From assembly GCA_018712465.1 (NCBI GenBank), contig DVGY01000034.1, positions 1 through 9,891 on the forward strand: DNA of 9,891 bases. The letters run 5' to 3'. The notes beneath the pieces are model-generated. The model saw only the letters and a program-made list of their open reading frames with translations. It made no database searches and was not told the DNA's origin. Position 1 is the stretch's first letter. Each line of letters starts with the position of its first letter. Of the stretch, positions 1-4,957 are shown one piece after another. This stretch comes from Candidatus Egerieicola pullicola. Its GTDB lineage: Bacteria; Bacillota; Clostridia; Oscillospirales; Ruminococcaceae. Position numbers and translations under genes: made by a program.

Positions 1-14
1 CCTTTCTTGTATCG

Positions 15-48
15 CTTCCCCGGTGCGTTTGGGTACCGGGGAAGTTTT
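15..48 (+). terminator. Intrinsic terminator of an upstream transcript
   Basis: A 10-bp perfect stem, CTTCCCCGGT (15-24) with ACCGGGGAAG (35-44), has a 10-nt loop and is followed by TTTT (45-48). It presumably ends a gene lying left of the window. The T-run is short, so some read-through is possible. Confidence 0.75.
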
Positions 49-67
49 GCGTCTGTCACTGTTTGTC

Positions 68-96
68 TTTACATTTGATCTCTTCTGTGATATGAT
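68..96 (+). promoter_or_regulatory. Sigma70-type promoter upstream of the dockerin protein
   Basis: TTTACA (68-73), a 17-bp spacer and TATGAT (91-96), with a TGn extension of the -10 at 88-90. The predicted transcript start is near 103, which leaves an untranslated leader of about 300 nt before the gene at 404. No better promoter was seen closer to that gene. Confidence 0.6.
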
Positions 97-251
97 AAGC
101 TTACAATGATTCAAGCGCTTGGAAGAGAAAACTGTGGAATAAAAATGATTTTTTGGCAAAGGAGCGGATGCCGGTCTGACAGCGGAACCGTACCGGAATC
201 CCCTGGAAAAGAACAGCCCGGCGCCATGGAAAAAATCTGTTTCTGCCGTTG

Positions 252-389
252 TTTTACGGCGATCTGGACCTGGACGGCAGGTTGGACCACAGCAAAGAAG
301 TATGGAGCGTTTTGGATGCTGTGGCTTTGGCAGTTGATGCAGTGGGCCTGTCATCCATCGTGCGCTTGAAAAAATCATCTAGGAAATGA
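252..389 (+). pseudogene. Dockerin-like relic without a start codon
   Basis: Read from 252 to the TGA at 387-389, the frame gives FYGDLDLDGRLD followed by a helix-like stretch. YGDLDLDG is identical to the start of the dockerin in the next gene (residues 491-498), and the preceding LPL also resembles its LP. Only one half-repeat is present. The frame is closed upstream by TGA at 177-179 and has no ATG between that stop and the match. An ATG in another frame at 226 would join it only if one A were added to the A6 run at 230-235. I read it as a decayed gene end or duplication remnant. The rest of 97-403 shows no gene or RNA that I recognise. Confidence 0.4.
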
Positions 390-403
390 AAGGAGAATCC
401 CCC

Positions 404-2050
404 ATGAAGCAATTTTGGAAACGCAGTCTGGCTGCCGTTGCCGCCGCCTTGGTTCTGGGAACCTCTGGCATGGCTGTGTCGGCACAAACCCCTGTCACAC
501 TGGAAAGTTCGGTGATTTCTGCCGCCTGGAACAATTCCGCCCGTATTTCTCCGGAAGGGGAGTACACCCAGGTGAAGCAGGCTATCTATGAAGGCTTGCT
601 GGCTCATCAGGACACCATCGACGTCTCCGGCTTAGGATTGCCGGCCGATCAGGAAGTGGTTCAGGATGTGTATGTCAGTGTGCTCAAAGACCACCCGGAA
701 CTGTTTTGGCCCATGGCGGCAGCCGGTTACTCGTATAATCCGGCGGACAACATGGTAGTTTCCCTTCATGCAAATTACTACTACACCGCCGAAGAACTGC
801 CCGCTATGCAGGCAGAAATCAACGCCGTGGTGGAACAGATGAAGGCCAACACCCAGGGCCTGTCCGATTTTCACAAGCTGCTGGTAATCCATGACTGGCT
901 GGCGGAACGGATGACCTATGACGATGAGGTGGCCGGCAGCACCCAGCTCACCTCCGGCCGCACCGCCTACGACGCTTTGGTGCGCCATCAGGGGGTCTGC
1001 GAAGCCTACGATTTCGGCTTCCGGCTGCTGGCCAACGCCTTGGGATTTGAAACCGGCTATGCCATGACGGCAGGCCACATCTGGAGCATGGTAAAGCTGG
1101 ACGGGGAATGGTATCATGTGGACGTCACCCACGACGACCCCTCCATCAACGGCATTGAAGTAATTCCCGGTTTTGTCAGCCACACCTATTTCTTGGTCAG
1201 CGATGCCGGGGTGCAGGATGCAAACCACGATAACGGCGTCTTTGAAGCTACCCACACTGCCACCTCCACCCGCTATGATGGGGACGCCTTGTTCTTCCGG
1301 GATTGGCAGACCTACCACGACGGCGCAGCGGTTTGGAATGGCCAGGTGTACCTTGCCGTCAACAACACTCTGATGACCGGCGACTTTTCCGGCAGCTTGG
1401 AAGGTCTCACCTCCGTGGACACCGGTTTGCTCTCCGTTTCTTCGGTGGCGGCTTACCCCGACGGTACTTCCGGCCTGCTTTTGACCGGGCGCGAGACGTC
1501 TGGGGAAGGGGAAGGATTGTACCGCTTCAGCCAAGACGGCTTGGAAAAACTGGCCGACCTTTCTTCGCCGGAATACTTTAACGACCCCAGTGCTGTGGTT
1601 TGGTGCTCCTATGCCCGGGAAAATCAGGACGGCACCATTTCCGTCCCCATTGCTTCCTCTTTGCTCCCCCAATTCCTGGAAACTGTGGTGACTCTTCCCG
1701 CTCCGGAACCGGAACCCACTCCCGATCCCGATCCCGAACCGGAACCGGACCCCGAACCCTGCGAACACCCCAACCGGACCTGGATCCTGTCTGCGGCTCC
1801 CACCCGGGAAACCGACGGTTTGCTCCAAGGCGTCTGCCCGGATTGCGGTGAAACCGTCACCCAGGCCCTGCCCTACGGGGATTTGGATCTGGATGGTGCG
1901 GTCAACGTCACCGACGTGATGGTGCTGGCCCAGTGCATCGTCAACGACACCGGTGTGCTGGAAGGACTGGACTTGAACTTCGACGGCAACGGCGAGGTGA
2001 ATGTGGCGGACGTTATGACCCTGGCCCAGATGGTGGTCAACGGGAAATAA
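404..2050 (+). CDS. Secreted transglutaminase-like protein with C-terminal dockerin
   Basis: The product is 548 aa. The start at 404 is chosen over the in-frame ATG at 386 because AAAGGAG (389-395) sits 8 nt before it and a signal peptide follows directly (KR, hydrophobic residues 9-24, probable cleavage after VSA near 27). Residues about 155-250 form a transglutaminase-core/cysteine-protease-like domain with a visible Cys199-His225-Asp240 triad (GVCEAY, AGHIW, HVDVTHDDP). Residues 300-430 are probably beta-rich and unassigned. A Pro/Asp/Glu linker (432-452) leads to a small Cys/His module (C453, H455, C478, C481). Two calcium-loop repeats follow, DLDLDG (493-498) and DLNFDG (523-528), each ending in a DVM-x-LAQ helix, the layout of a type I dockerin. 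Family knowledge suggests an extracellular protein docked to a cohesin scaffold. Whether it crosslinks or cleaves protein cannot be told from sequence. Confidence 0.85.
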   Translation: MKQFWKRSLAAVAAALVLGTSGMAVSAQTPVTLESSVISAAWNNSARISPEGEYTQVKQAIYEGLLAHQDTIDVSGLGLPADQEVVQDVYVSVLKDHPELFWPMAAAGYSYNPADNMVVSLHANYYYTAEELPAMQAEINAVVEQMKANTQGLSDFHKLLVIHDWLAERMTYDDEVAGSTQLTSGRTAYDALVRHQGVCEAYDFGFRLLANALGFETGYAMTAGHIWSMVKLDGEWYHVDVTHDDPSINGIEVIPGFVSHTYFLVSDAGVQDANHDNGVFEATHTATSTRYDGDALFFRDWQTYHDGAAVWNGQVYLAVNNTLMTGDFSGSLEGLTSVDTGLLSVSSVAAYPDGTSGLLLTGRETSGEGEGLYRFSQDGLEKLADLSSPEYFNDPSAVVWCSYARENQDGTISVPIASSLLPQFLETVVTLPAPEPEPTPDPDPEPEPDPEPCEHPNRTWILSAAPTRETDGLLQGVCPDCGETVTQALPYGDLDLDGAVNVTDVMVLAQCIVNDTGVLEGLDLNFDGNGEVNVADVMTLAQMVVNGK

Positions 2051-2116
2051 GGTTTGGAATCTTTGTTTTTGATTTGGTTTTTCCAAAAAAGTAAAACCAA
2101 AACCGGCAAAATGAAA

Positions 2117-2165
2117 AACAGGATTCGTTTCTGCCTCAAACGGATTGACAGGGAATCTGTTTTTT
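2117..2165 (+). terminator. Possible terminator after the dockerin protein gene
   Basis: AACAGGATTC (2117-2126) can pair with GAATCTGTT (2153-2161), with one bulged G, and T6 follows at 2160-2165. The large loop may contain the small hairpin CGTTT/AAACG (2126-2142 region). It overlaps the next promoter's -35 box, so the assignment is moderate. An AT-rich 9-bp hairpin at 2073-2101 without a T-tail lies just upstream. Confidence 0.45.
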
Positions 2166-2173
2166 GTTAAGAT
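2145..2173 (+). promoter_or_regulatory. Sigma70-type promoter of the HPr-like gene
   Basis: A perfect TTGACA (2145-2150), a 17-bp spacer and TAAGAT (2168-2173). The predicted start is near 2180. The spacer contains the T6 tail of the preceding terminator-like hairpin, so termination of one unit and initiation of the next are packed into about 50 bp. Confidence 0.7.
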
Positions 2174-2180
2174 AAGCCCA

Positions 2181-2220
2181 GAGCAAAGGAGCTTGGTAAA
2201 ACAGGCAACTTTGCTCTTTT
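2181..2220 (+). terminator. Terminator-like hairpin in the 5' leader (possible attenuator)
   Basis: GAGCAAA (2181-2187) pairs with TTTGCTC (2210-2216) across a 22-nt loop, followed by TTTT and then ATTTTG. It begins almost at the predicted transcript start of the promoter at 2145-2173 and lies 29 nt before the ATG. It could attenuate, cap and stabilise the 5' end, or be a second terminator for upstream transcription. Confidence 0.45.
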
Positions 2221-2248
2221 ATTTTGCGCCAAAAGGAGACTGAAGTTT

Positions 2249-2485
2249 ATGCATCGCTATCAAGTGCTTTTTAAGGACACTAAGGATGTCAGTGATTTTG
2301 TGAACATCGCCATGGAATACCCTATGGACATCGATATCGTTCTGCAGCGCCAGATCGTGGACGGAAAGTCCTTTTTGGGGATCGCCAGCCTGTTGAGTCA
2401 GTATCACAGCGAACCGCTGTGCTTGACCTGCACCGAGCAGAATCCGGAATTTGAACGCCGGATCACCCGGTTCTTGGCGGCGTAA
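2249..2485 (+). CDS. HPr-like protein lacking the phosphorylatable histidine
   Basis: The product is 78 aa and starts behind AAAGGAG (2232-2238). The pattern FVNIAMEYPMDIDIVLQ followed by VDGKSFLGIASL matches the middle of PTS phosphocarrier HPr, and the length fits the family (about 85 aa). Ser41 in DGKSFLG aligns with the regulatory Ser46 of HPr. The N-terminal segment that normally reads GLHARPA, with active His15, is here KDTKDVSDFVN, and its only nearby His is His2. If the alignment holds, the protein cannot relay phosphate from Enzyme I. Similar HPr-like proteins occur widely in Clostridia. A regulatory role resembling Crh, which keeps the Ser but not the His, is inference. It appears monocistronic between its own promoter and the terminator at 2527. 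Confidence 0.7.
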   Translation: MHRYQVLFKDTKDVSDFVNIAMEYPMDIDIVLQRQIVDGKSFLGIASLLSQYHSEPLCLTCTEQNPEFERRITRFLAA

Positions 2486-2526
2486 TTTCATTTTGCCCGT
2501 TTCTATGATTGCTTCCTATTTTGATG

Positions 2527-2560
2527 CAGCTCGCTGGTTTTGGCGGGCTGTATCCTTTTT
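2527..2560 (+). terminator. Intrinsic terminator after the HPr-like gene
   Basis: CAGCTCGC (2527-2534) pairs with GCGGGCTG (2543-2550) as an 8-bp stem with one G-U pair and an 8-nt loop. The T5 run comes after a 5-nt gap (2556-2560). Confidence 0.6.
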
Positions 2561-2561
2561 G

Positions 2562-2590
2562 TTGCATAAAAAGAAAGTTTGTGGTATCCT
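2562..2590 (+). promoter_or_regulatory. Promoter of the DUF4250-EamA pair
   Basis: TTGCAT (2562-2567), a 17-bp spacer and TATCCT (2585-2590), with a TGG extension at 2582-2584. It starts right after the preceding terminator's T-run and 23 nt before the next ATG, so the 5' leader would be very short. Confidence 0.55.
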
Positions 2591-2612
2591 CAAAGAAAAG
2601 GAGGAATGCGCC

Positions 2613-2807
2613 ATGTATCTTTCTCATGAGTCGGATCTGCCAAAGGATCCGGTGATGCTGCTGAGTATTGTGAATATGAAGCTGCGGGACGGCTGCCCCA
2701 GCCTGGAGGAGTTCTGCAAAACCTTGGGAGCGGATCAGGCTGCCCTGGAAGCTAAACTTTTCGCCATTGGATATGAGTATGACCCTGCCACCAATCAGTT
2801 TCGGTGA
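2613..2807 (+). CDS. DUF4250 family small protein
   Basis: The product is 64 aa. The start at 2613 follows AAAAGGAGG (2597-2605 region) with normal spacing, and upstream in-frame ATGs lack such a site. The order LPKDPVMLLSIVNMKLRD, then SLEEFCKTLGAD, and the end IGYEYDPATNQF match the short DUF4250 family of Firmicutes as I remember it. Members are about 55-65 aa, soluble, and of unknown function. The middle (residues about 30-55) has a helix-turn-helix-like rhythm, but no DNA-binding role can be claimed. The stop codon touches the first possible ATG of the next gene (TGAATG), so the two are probably co-transcribed. Confidence 0.75.
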   Translation: MYLSHESDLPKDPVMLLSIVNMKLRDGCPSLEEFCKTLGADQAALEAKLFAIGYEYDPATNQFR

Positions 2808-3269
2808 ATGAAGATGAAATCCAATGTTGCGGCAACAAAAGGAGGCAATCGTTGGGTGTGGGTGCTGTTTGCGCTGCTCAGCGCTGTGTTTGCGGCGTTG
2901 ACCACGATTTTAGCGAAAAAAGGACTGGAAGGGGTTCCCTCTAACCTGGCTACCGCCATCCGCACCGGGGTGGTGCTAATCATGTCTTGGCTTGTGGTGT
3001 TCGTGTCCGGCCAGCAGGGAGCAGTGGGCAGTATTTCCGGGAAAACCTGGCTGTTTTTGGTGCTGAGCGGCATCGCCACCGGATTGAGCTGGCTGTGCTA
3101 TTTTTATGCCTTGCAGGTGGGAAACGCCAACCAGGTGGCGGCAGTGGATAAATTCAGCTTGGTAATTACCATGATCTTGGCCTTTGTGCTGCTGCAGGAA
3201 AAAGTCACCTGGCAGTCGGTGGTAGGGGGCGCCTTGATTACTGCAGGAACGGTGGTCTTGATTTTATGA
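2808..3269 (+). CDS. Half-size EamA/DMT-superfamily membrane protein
   Basis: Read from 2808 the product is 153 aa. It has four to five hydrophobic segments (residues about 18-36, 49-67, 80-101, 113-131, 136-153) and typical EamA wording: FALLSAVFAALTTILAK, ATAIRTGVVL, LSGIATGLSWLCYFYAL, a charged EKVTW loop and GGALITAGTVVLI. Full EamA transporters carry two such domains. This has one, like the short members of about 140 aa that are thought to act as dimers. The substrate is unknown. The start is uncertain. ATG 2808 and ATG 2814 have no Shine-Dalgarno site and would depend on coupling to the preceding gene. GTG 2856 has a perfect one and would give 137 aa beginning exactly where the short family usually begins. 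I list the longest form. Confidence 0.75.
   Translation: MKMKSNVAATKGGNRWVWVLFALLSAVFAALTTILAKKGLEGVPSNLATAIRTGVVLIMSWLVVFVSGQQGAVGSISGKTWLFLVLSGIATGLSWLCYFYALQVGNANQVAAVDKFSLVITMILAFVLLQEKVTWQSVVGGALITAGTVVLIL
2838..2845 (+). promoter_or_regulatory. Ribosome binding site favouring a GTG start at 2856
   Basis: AAAGGAGG at 2838-2845 lies inside the longest reading of the EamA gene, 10 nt before an in-frame GTG at 2856. It matches the sites used by neighbouring genes, whereas the ATGs at 2808 and 2814 have none. It may mark the true or a second translation start. Confidence 0.5.
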
Positions 3270-3315
3270 TCTTTCTCCACAAATTTACCTGGCTCCGATT
3301 TGTACAAAATTGCCT

Positions 3316-3343
3316 TTGAAAAAAGATAAAAAATCAGTATAAT
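3316..3343 (+). promoter_or_regulatory. Promoter of the 79-aa unknown gene
   Basis: TTGAAA (3316-3321), a 16-bp spacer and a perfect TATAAT (3338-3343). The predicted start near 3350 gives an 80-nt leader. No clear terminator for the EamA gene was found in 3270-3315. Confidence 0.65.
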
Positions 3344-3429
3344 ATATGATATTGACGTGTAGCACCTGACTGCGTAAATCCAGTCCCATGCTGCACGTTT
3401 TTATTTTTTGTATTGCGGAGGTAGGAACG

Positions 3430-3669
3430 ATGAAACGAATCAAAGCGGCCTGTATCTGCCAAACACTGCATTTTCTGCTGAAGGAAGATGTGGGACACGA
3501 TTATGCAGTAAAATTGGTCAACGAAGAAGTGGAGCACTATAAGCAAACGTTGCAGCGGCATCGCACCCAGTATAAGATTCTGGAGGAAACCATCCAGCCG
3601 GACGGCTCCATTGTGATGAAGATTGTCAAGCAGTACAATCAAAGCCCTGTGGGGGATTACTTAACATAA
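3430..3669 (+). CDS. Hypothetical protein, 79 aa
   Basis: I do not recognise a named domain. The start at 3430 follows GGAGGTAGG (3417-3425). An in-frame ATG at 3388 lacks a site and would add an unlikely N-terminus. The product is soluble and highly charged. An N-terminal segment (residues 1-20) is followed by a helical stretch rich in Glu, Arg and Lys (about 24-48), then a probable beta hairpin (KILEETIQPDGSIVMKIVKQY) and a short tail. The sequence reads like a conserved small protein of gut Clostridia rather than a chance frame (inference from memory and composition). It is a single-gene unit between the promoter at 3316 and the terminator at 3679. No function is proposed. Confidence 0.65.
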   Translation: MKRIKAACICQTLHFLLKEDVGHDYAVKLVNEEVEHYKQTLQRHRTQYKILEETIQPDGSIVMKIVKQYNQSPVGDYLT

Positions 3670-3678
3670 TGTTAGAAG

Positions 3679-3714
3679 GCAGTCAACGCGCTTTGGCAGT
3701 TGGCTGCATTTTTT
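3679..3714 (+). terminator. Intrinsic terminator after the 79-aa gene
   Basis: GCAGTCAAC (3679-3687) pairs with GTTGGCTGC (3699-3707) as 9 bp including one G-U pair, with an 11-nt loop and T6 at 3709-3714. It lies 10 nt past the stop codon. Confidence 0.8.
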
Positions 3715-3731
3715 GCCAAAAAATGTGGTGG

Positions 3732-3755
3732 GAGAAAACCGTTGTGGTTTTTCTC
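3732..3755 (+). other. AT-rich hairpin of unknown role
   Basis: GAGAAAACC (3732-3740) pairs with GGTTTTTCTC (3746-3755) with one bulged T and a 5-nt loop. There is no proper T-tail on the + strand. A second small inverted repeat, AAAATT/AATTTT, lies at about 3757-3775. These sit between the terminator at 3679 and the promoter at 3785 and may be backup terminator parts. Confidence 0.3.
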
Positions 3756-3784
3756 TAAAATTTGGGCTGAATTTTGGGATTTCC

Positions 3785-3812
3785 TTGACACCCGGCAGAA
3801 TTATGGTATAAT
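3785..3812 (+). promoter_or_regulatory. Upstream promoter of the thiamine operon region
   Basis: Perfect TTGACA (3785-3790), a 16-bp spacer and perfect TATAAT (3807-3812) with a TGG extension (3804-3806). This is the strongest promoter by sequence in the window. The predicted start is near 3819, inside the palindrome at 3808-3833, so the transcript would run through the structured RNA at 3834-3913 and then the TPP riboswitch. Confidence 0.75.
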
Positions 3813-3839
3813 GATTGCTAAGGCAATCATTATGGTTCC
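3801..3839 (+). repeat. Promoter/operator-like direct repeat, copy A
   Basis: This 39-bp segment matches 3912-3951 at 31 of 40 aligned columns by my hand alignment. Shared parts are TTATnGTATAATGATTG and the end ATGGTTCC. Both copies place TATAAT in the same position, followed by a (near-)palindrome. Copy A has a real -35 box; copy B does not. Confidence 0.6.
3808..3833 (+). promoter_or_regulatory. Perfect palindrome overlapping -10 and transcript start (putative operator)
   Basis: ATAATGATTGC (3808-3818), TAAG, then GCAATCATTAT (3823-3833): 11-bp perfect arms around a 4-bp centre. It covers most of the -10 box and the predicted start, an ideal place for a dimeric repressor. The arms contain AATGAT/ATCATT reminiscent of metal-regulator boxes, but the spacing does not fit a standard Fur box. 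No regulator is named. Confidence 0.5.
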
Positions 3840-3900
3840 CACTTTGCCGCCCAAAAGGCAGGGGCGGCATTTCGCCGGGCGGCGAAAACCAGTGGAAACC
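3834..3900 (+). ncRNA. Putative three-way-junction structured leader RNA
   Basis: Closing stem GGTTCCCACT (3834-3843) with AGTGGAAACC (3891-3900), 10 pairs with one C-A mismatch. Inside it, TGCCGCCC (3845-3852) pairs with GGGCGGCA (3862-3869), and TTTCGCC (3870-3876) pairs with GGCGAAA (3881-3887) around a GGGC loop. Alternatively 3844-3852 pairs with 3877-3885 to give one long rod. I do not recognise a known riboswitch class. It could also be a dispersed palindromic repeat that happens to fold. Confidence 0.35.
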
Positions 3901-3913
3901 CAACGGGTTTTTT
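3896..3913 (+). terminator. Weak terminator-like hairpin competing with the structured RNA
   Basis: AAACCC (3896-3901), loop AAC, GGGTTT (3905-3910), then TTT. The stem is only 6 bp. Its 5' arm overlaps the 3' strand of the closing stem 3834-3843/3891-3900, so the two are mutually exclusive, as in a switch. Confidence 0.35.
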
Positions 3914-3951
3914 ATAGTATAATGATTGACGAAACCAATTATGATGGTTCC
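3912..3951 (+). repeat. Promoter/operator-like direct repeat, copy B with second -10 box
   Basis: The second copy of the module at 3801-3839. It has a perfect TATAAT at 3918-3923 but no recognisable -35 box (the region near 3895 reads GGAAAC). The palindrome is degenerate (TAATGATTG versus CAATTATGA). If active, it would start near 3930, directly upstream of the TPP aptamer. The downstream TTCCG/CGGAA (3948-3960) forms a small hairpin. Confidence 0.5.
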
Positions 3952-3979
3952 GTGACGGAAACGCCACAATATCAAGTAA

Positions 3980-4055
3980 ATTGCGGGGGTACCGCTTCGG
4001 CGGTTGAGAGATCACCCTTAGAACCTGTCGGTTAAGACCGTGGTAGGGAAGCAAT
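3980..4055 (+). promoter_or_regulatory. TPP riboswitch aptamer (THI element)
   Basis: Conserved elements are visible in order: P1 ATTGC (3980-3984) with GCAAT (4051-4055); P2 GGGG (3985-3988) with ACCC region (4014-4017); a P3 hairpin ACCGC/GCGGT closed by a UUCG tetraloop (3991-4004); TGAGA (4005-4009); CTTAGAACCTG (4017-4027); P5 CGGT/ACCG (4029-4032, 4037-4040); and TAGGGAA (4044-4050). These match the thiamine pyrophosphate aptamer, and all the following genes are thiamine genes. The P3 arm is short, as in many bacterial versions. The ligand is TPP by family knowledge. Confidence 0.95.
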
Positions 4056-4067
4056 GATGCGCCGTTT

Positions 4068-4109
4068 ACGGCGGTTGTTTCTCAAAAAGGGAGGCAGCCG
4101 CCGTTTTTT
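4068..4109 (+). terminator. Riboswitch-controlled terminator with overlapping antiterminator
   Basis: Bases 4068-4083 pair with 4089-4104 as a 16-bp stem (with some G-U pairs) around loop AAAAA, followed by T6 (4104-4109). The alternative antiterminator pairs GGGAAGCAA (4046-4054) with TTGTTTCTC (4075-4083) and CGCCG (4060-4064) with CGGCG (4069-4073). It uses the 3' part of the aptamer and the terminator's 5' arm, so the folds exclude each other. TPP binding should therefore cause termination before thiD. Confidence 0.9.
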
Positions 4110-4132
4110 GCAGCCAAAAGGAGGATTGCTTT

Positions 4133-4939
4133 ATGATACCGGTAGCGCTTACCATTGCGGGAAGCGACTGTACCGGCGGCGCCGGGATTCAGGCCGACTT
4201 GAAAACCTTTGCCGCCCATGGAGTGTATGGGGAAAGCGTCATCACCAGCGTGGTGGCGGAGAATACCTGTCAGGTCTTTTCCCGCCAGGATATTTCCCCG
4301 GAAATGGTCACTGCCCAGCTGGATGCGGTGTACCGGGACATTCCCCCGGACGCAGTGAAGCTGGGGATGCTCCCCACCGTTCAGGTGGTGGAAGCGGTAG
4401 CGGATTGGCTTACCGCCCATCCCGGTAGGCCGGTGGTCACCGATCCCGTGCTGGTAGCTACCAGCGGGGACGATCTGGTGGAGCGCAGGGCGCTGGAAAC
4501 GATCCAAACCCGCCTGCTGCCCATCACCGACATCCTTACCCCCAATCTGCCGGAGGCGGAAGCCCTCACCGGCATTGCGGTAAACGACGAAGTTTCCATG
4601 AAGGCCGCCGCCGCCATTCTCTGCAATCAGGGGGCCAAGGCGGTGCTGGTGAAGGGAGGCCACCTTCAGGGAGAAGCGCTGGACATCCTCTGCGACGGAA
4701 AAGAGTATTACCGCTTTTCCACCCCTCGGATTCCCACCCGCTGCACCCATGGCACCGGCTGTACCCTGTCCAGCGCCATTGCCGCCAACCTTGCCTTGGG
4801 CAAGCCTTTGGTGGAGGCGGTGCGGCTGGCCAAGGAATACCTTCAGGAAGCCATCCGCCAAGGCACGCCTCTGGGGAAGGGCCATGGACCCACCCACCAT
4901 ATGCATCCGTACTATCGTTGGGACACCCAACCTAAGTAA
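4133..4939 (+). CDS. thiD: Hydroxymethylpyrimidine (phosphate) kinase ThiD
   Basis: The product is 268 aa, normal for the family, and starts behind AAAAGGAGG (4116-4124). ThiD phosphorylates HMP to HMP-phosphate and then HMP-pyrophosphate in the cytoplasm, supplying the pyrimidine substrate of ThiE. Visible ribokinase-fold signatures are LTIAGSDCTGGAGIQADLK (residues 6-24), VTDPVLVATSGDDL (102-115), TPNLPEAEAL (136-145), VKGGH (173-177) and the anion-hole/catalytic motif HGTGCTLSSA with Cys210. The C-terminal HGPTHHMHP resembles the family's GxGPxNH ending. It is the first gene after the TPP riboswitch, and thiC follows after 18 nt. The family's usual Ser after GSD is Cys13 here, a minor variant. 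Confidence 0.95.
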   Translation: MIPVALTIAGSDCTGGAGIQADLKTFAAHGVYGESVITSVVAENTCQVFSRQDISPEMVTAQLDAVYRDIPPDAVKLGMLPTVQVVEAVADWLTAHPGRPVVTDPVLVATSGDDLVERRALETIQTRLLPITDILTPNLPEAEALTGIAVNDEVSMKAAAAILCNQGAKAVLVKGGHLQGEALDILCDGKEYYRFSTPRIPTRCTHGTGCTLSSAIAANLALGKPLVEAVRLAKEYLQEAIRQGTPLGKGHGPTHHMHPYYRWDTQPK

Positions 4940-4957
4940 AAATAAAGGAGACAGATT

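Noticed and set aside
106..369. Possible 87-aa gene downstream of the first promoter
   Set aside because: There is no ribosome site before the ATG, composition is Trp/Cys-rich and implausible, and a dockerin-like match lies in a different frame of the same DNA.
1690..1760. Imperfect tandem repeat of GAACCG/GATCCC units
   Set aside because: It encodes the Pro/Glu/Asp linker of the dockerin protein; this is ordinary low-complexity linker coding, not a DNA-level element.
632..2086. Long open frame of 484 codons on the - strand
   Set aside because: It is antisense to the transglutaminase-dockerin gene, has a His/Gly/Val-rich low-information composition typical of a mirrored GC-rich gene, and shows no domain.
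3808..3833. Palindrome as a Fur, PerR or Zur box
   Set aside because: The arms contain similar words, but the 26-bp span with a TTGC/GCAA core does not fit those 15-19-bp consensus boxes.
3700..4035. Open frame of 111 codons on the + strand
   Set aside because: It runs through the terminator tail, both promoter copies, the structured leader and most of the TPP aptamer, and lacks a ribosome site and any family resemblance.
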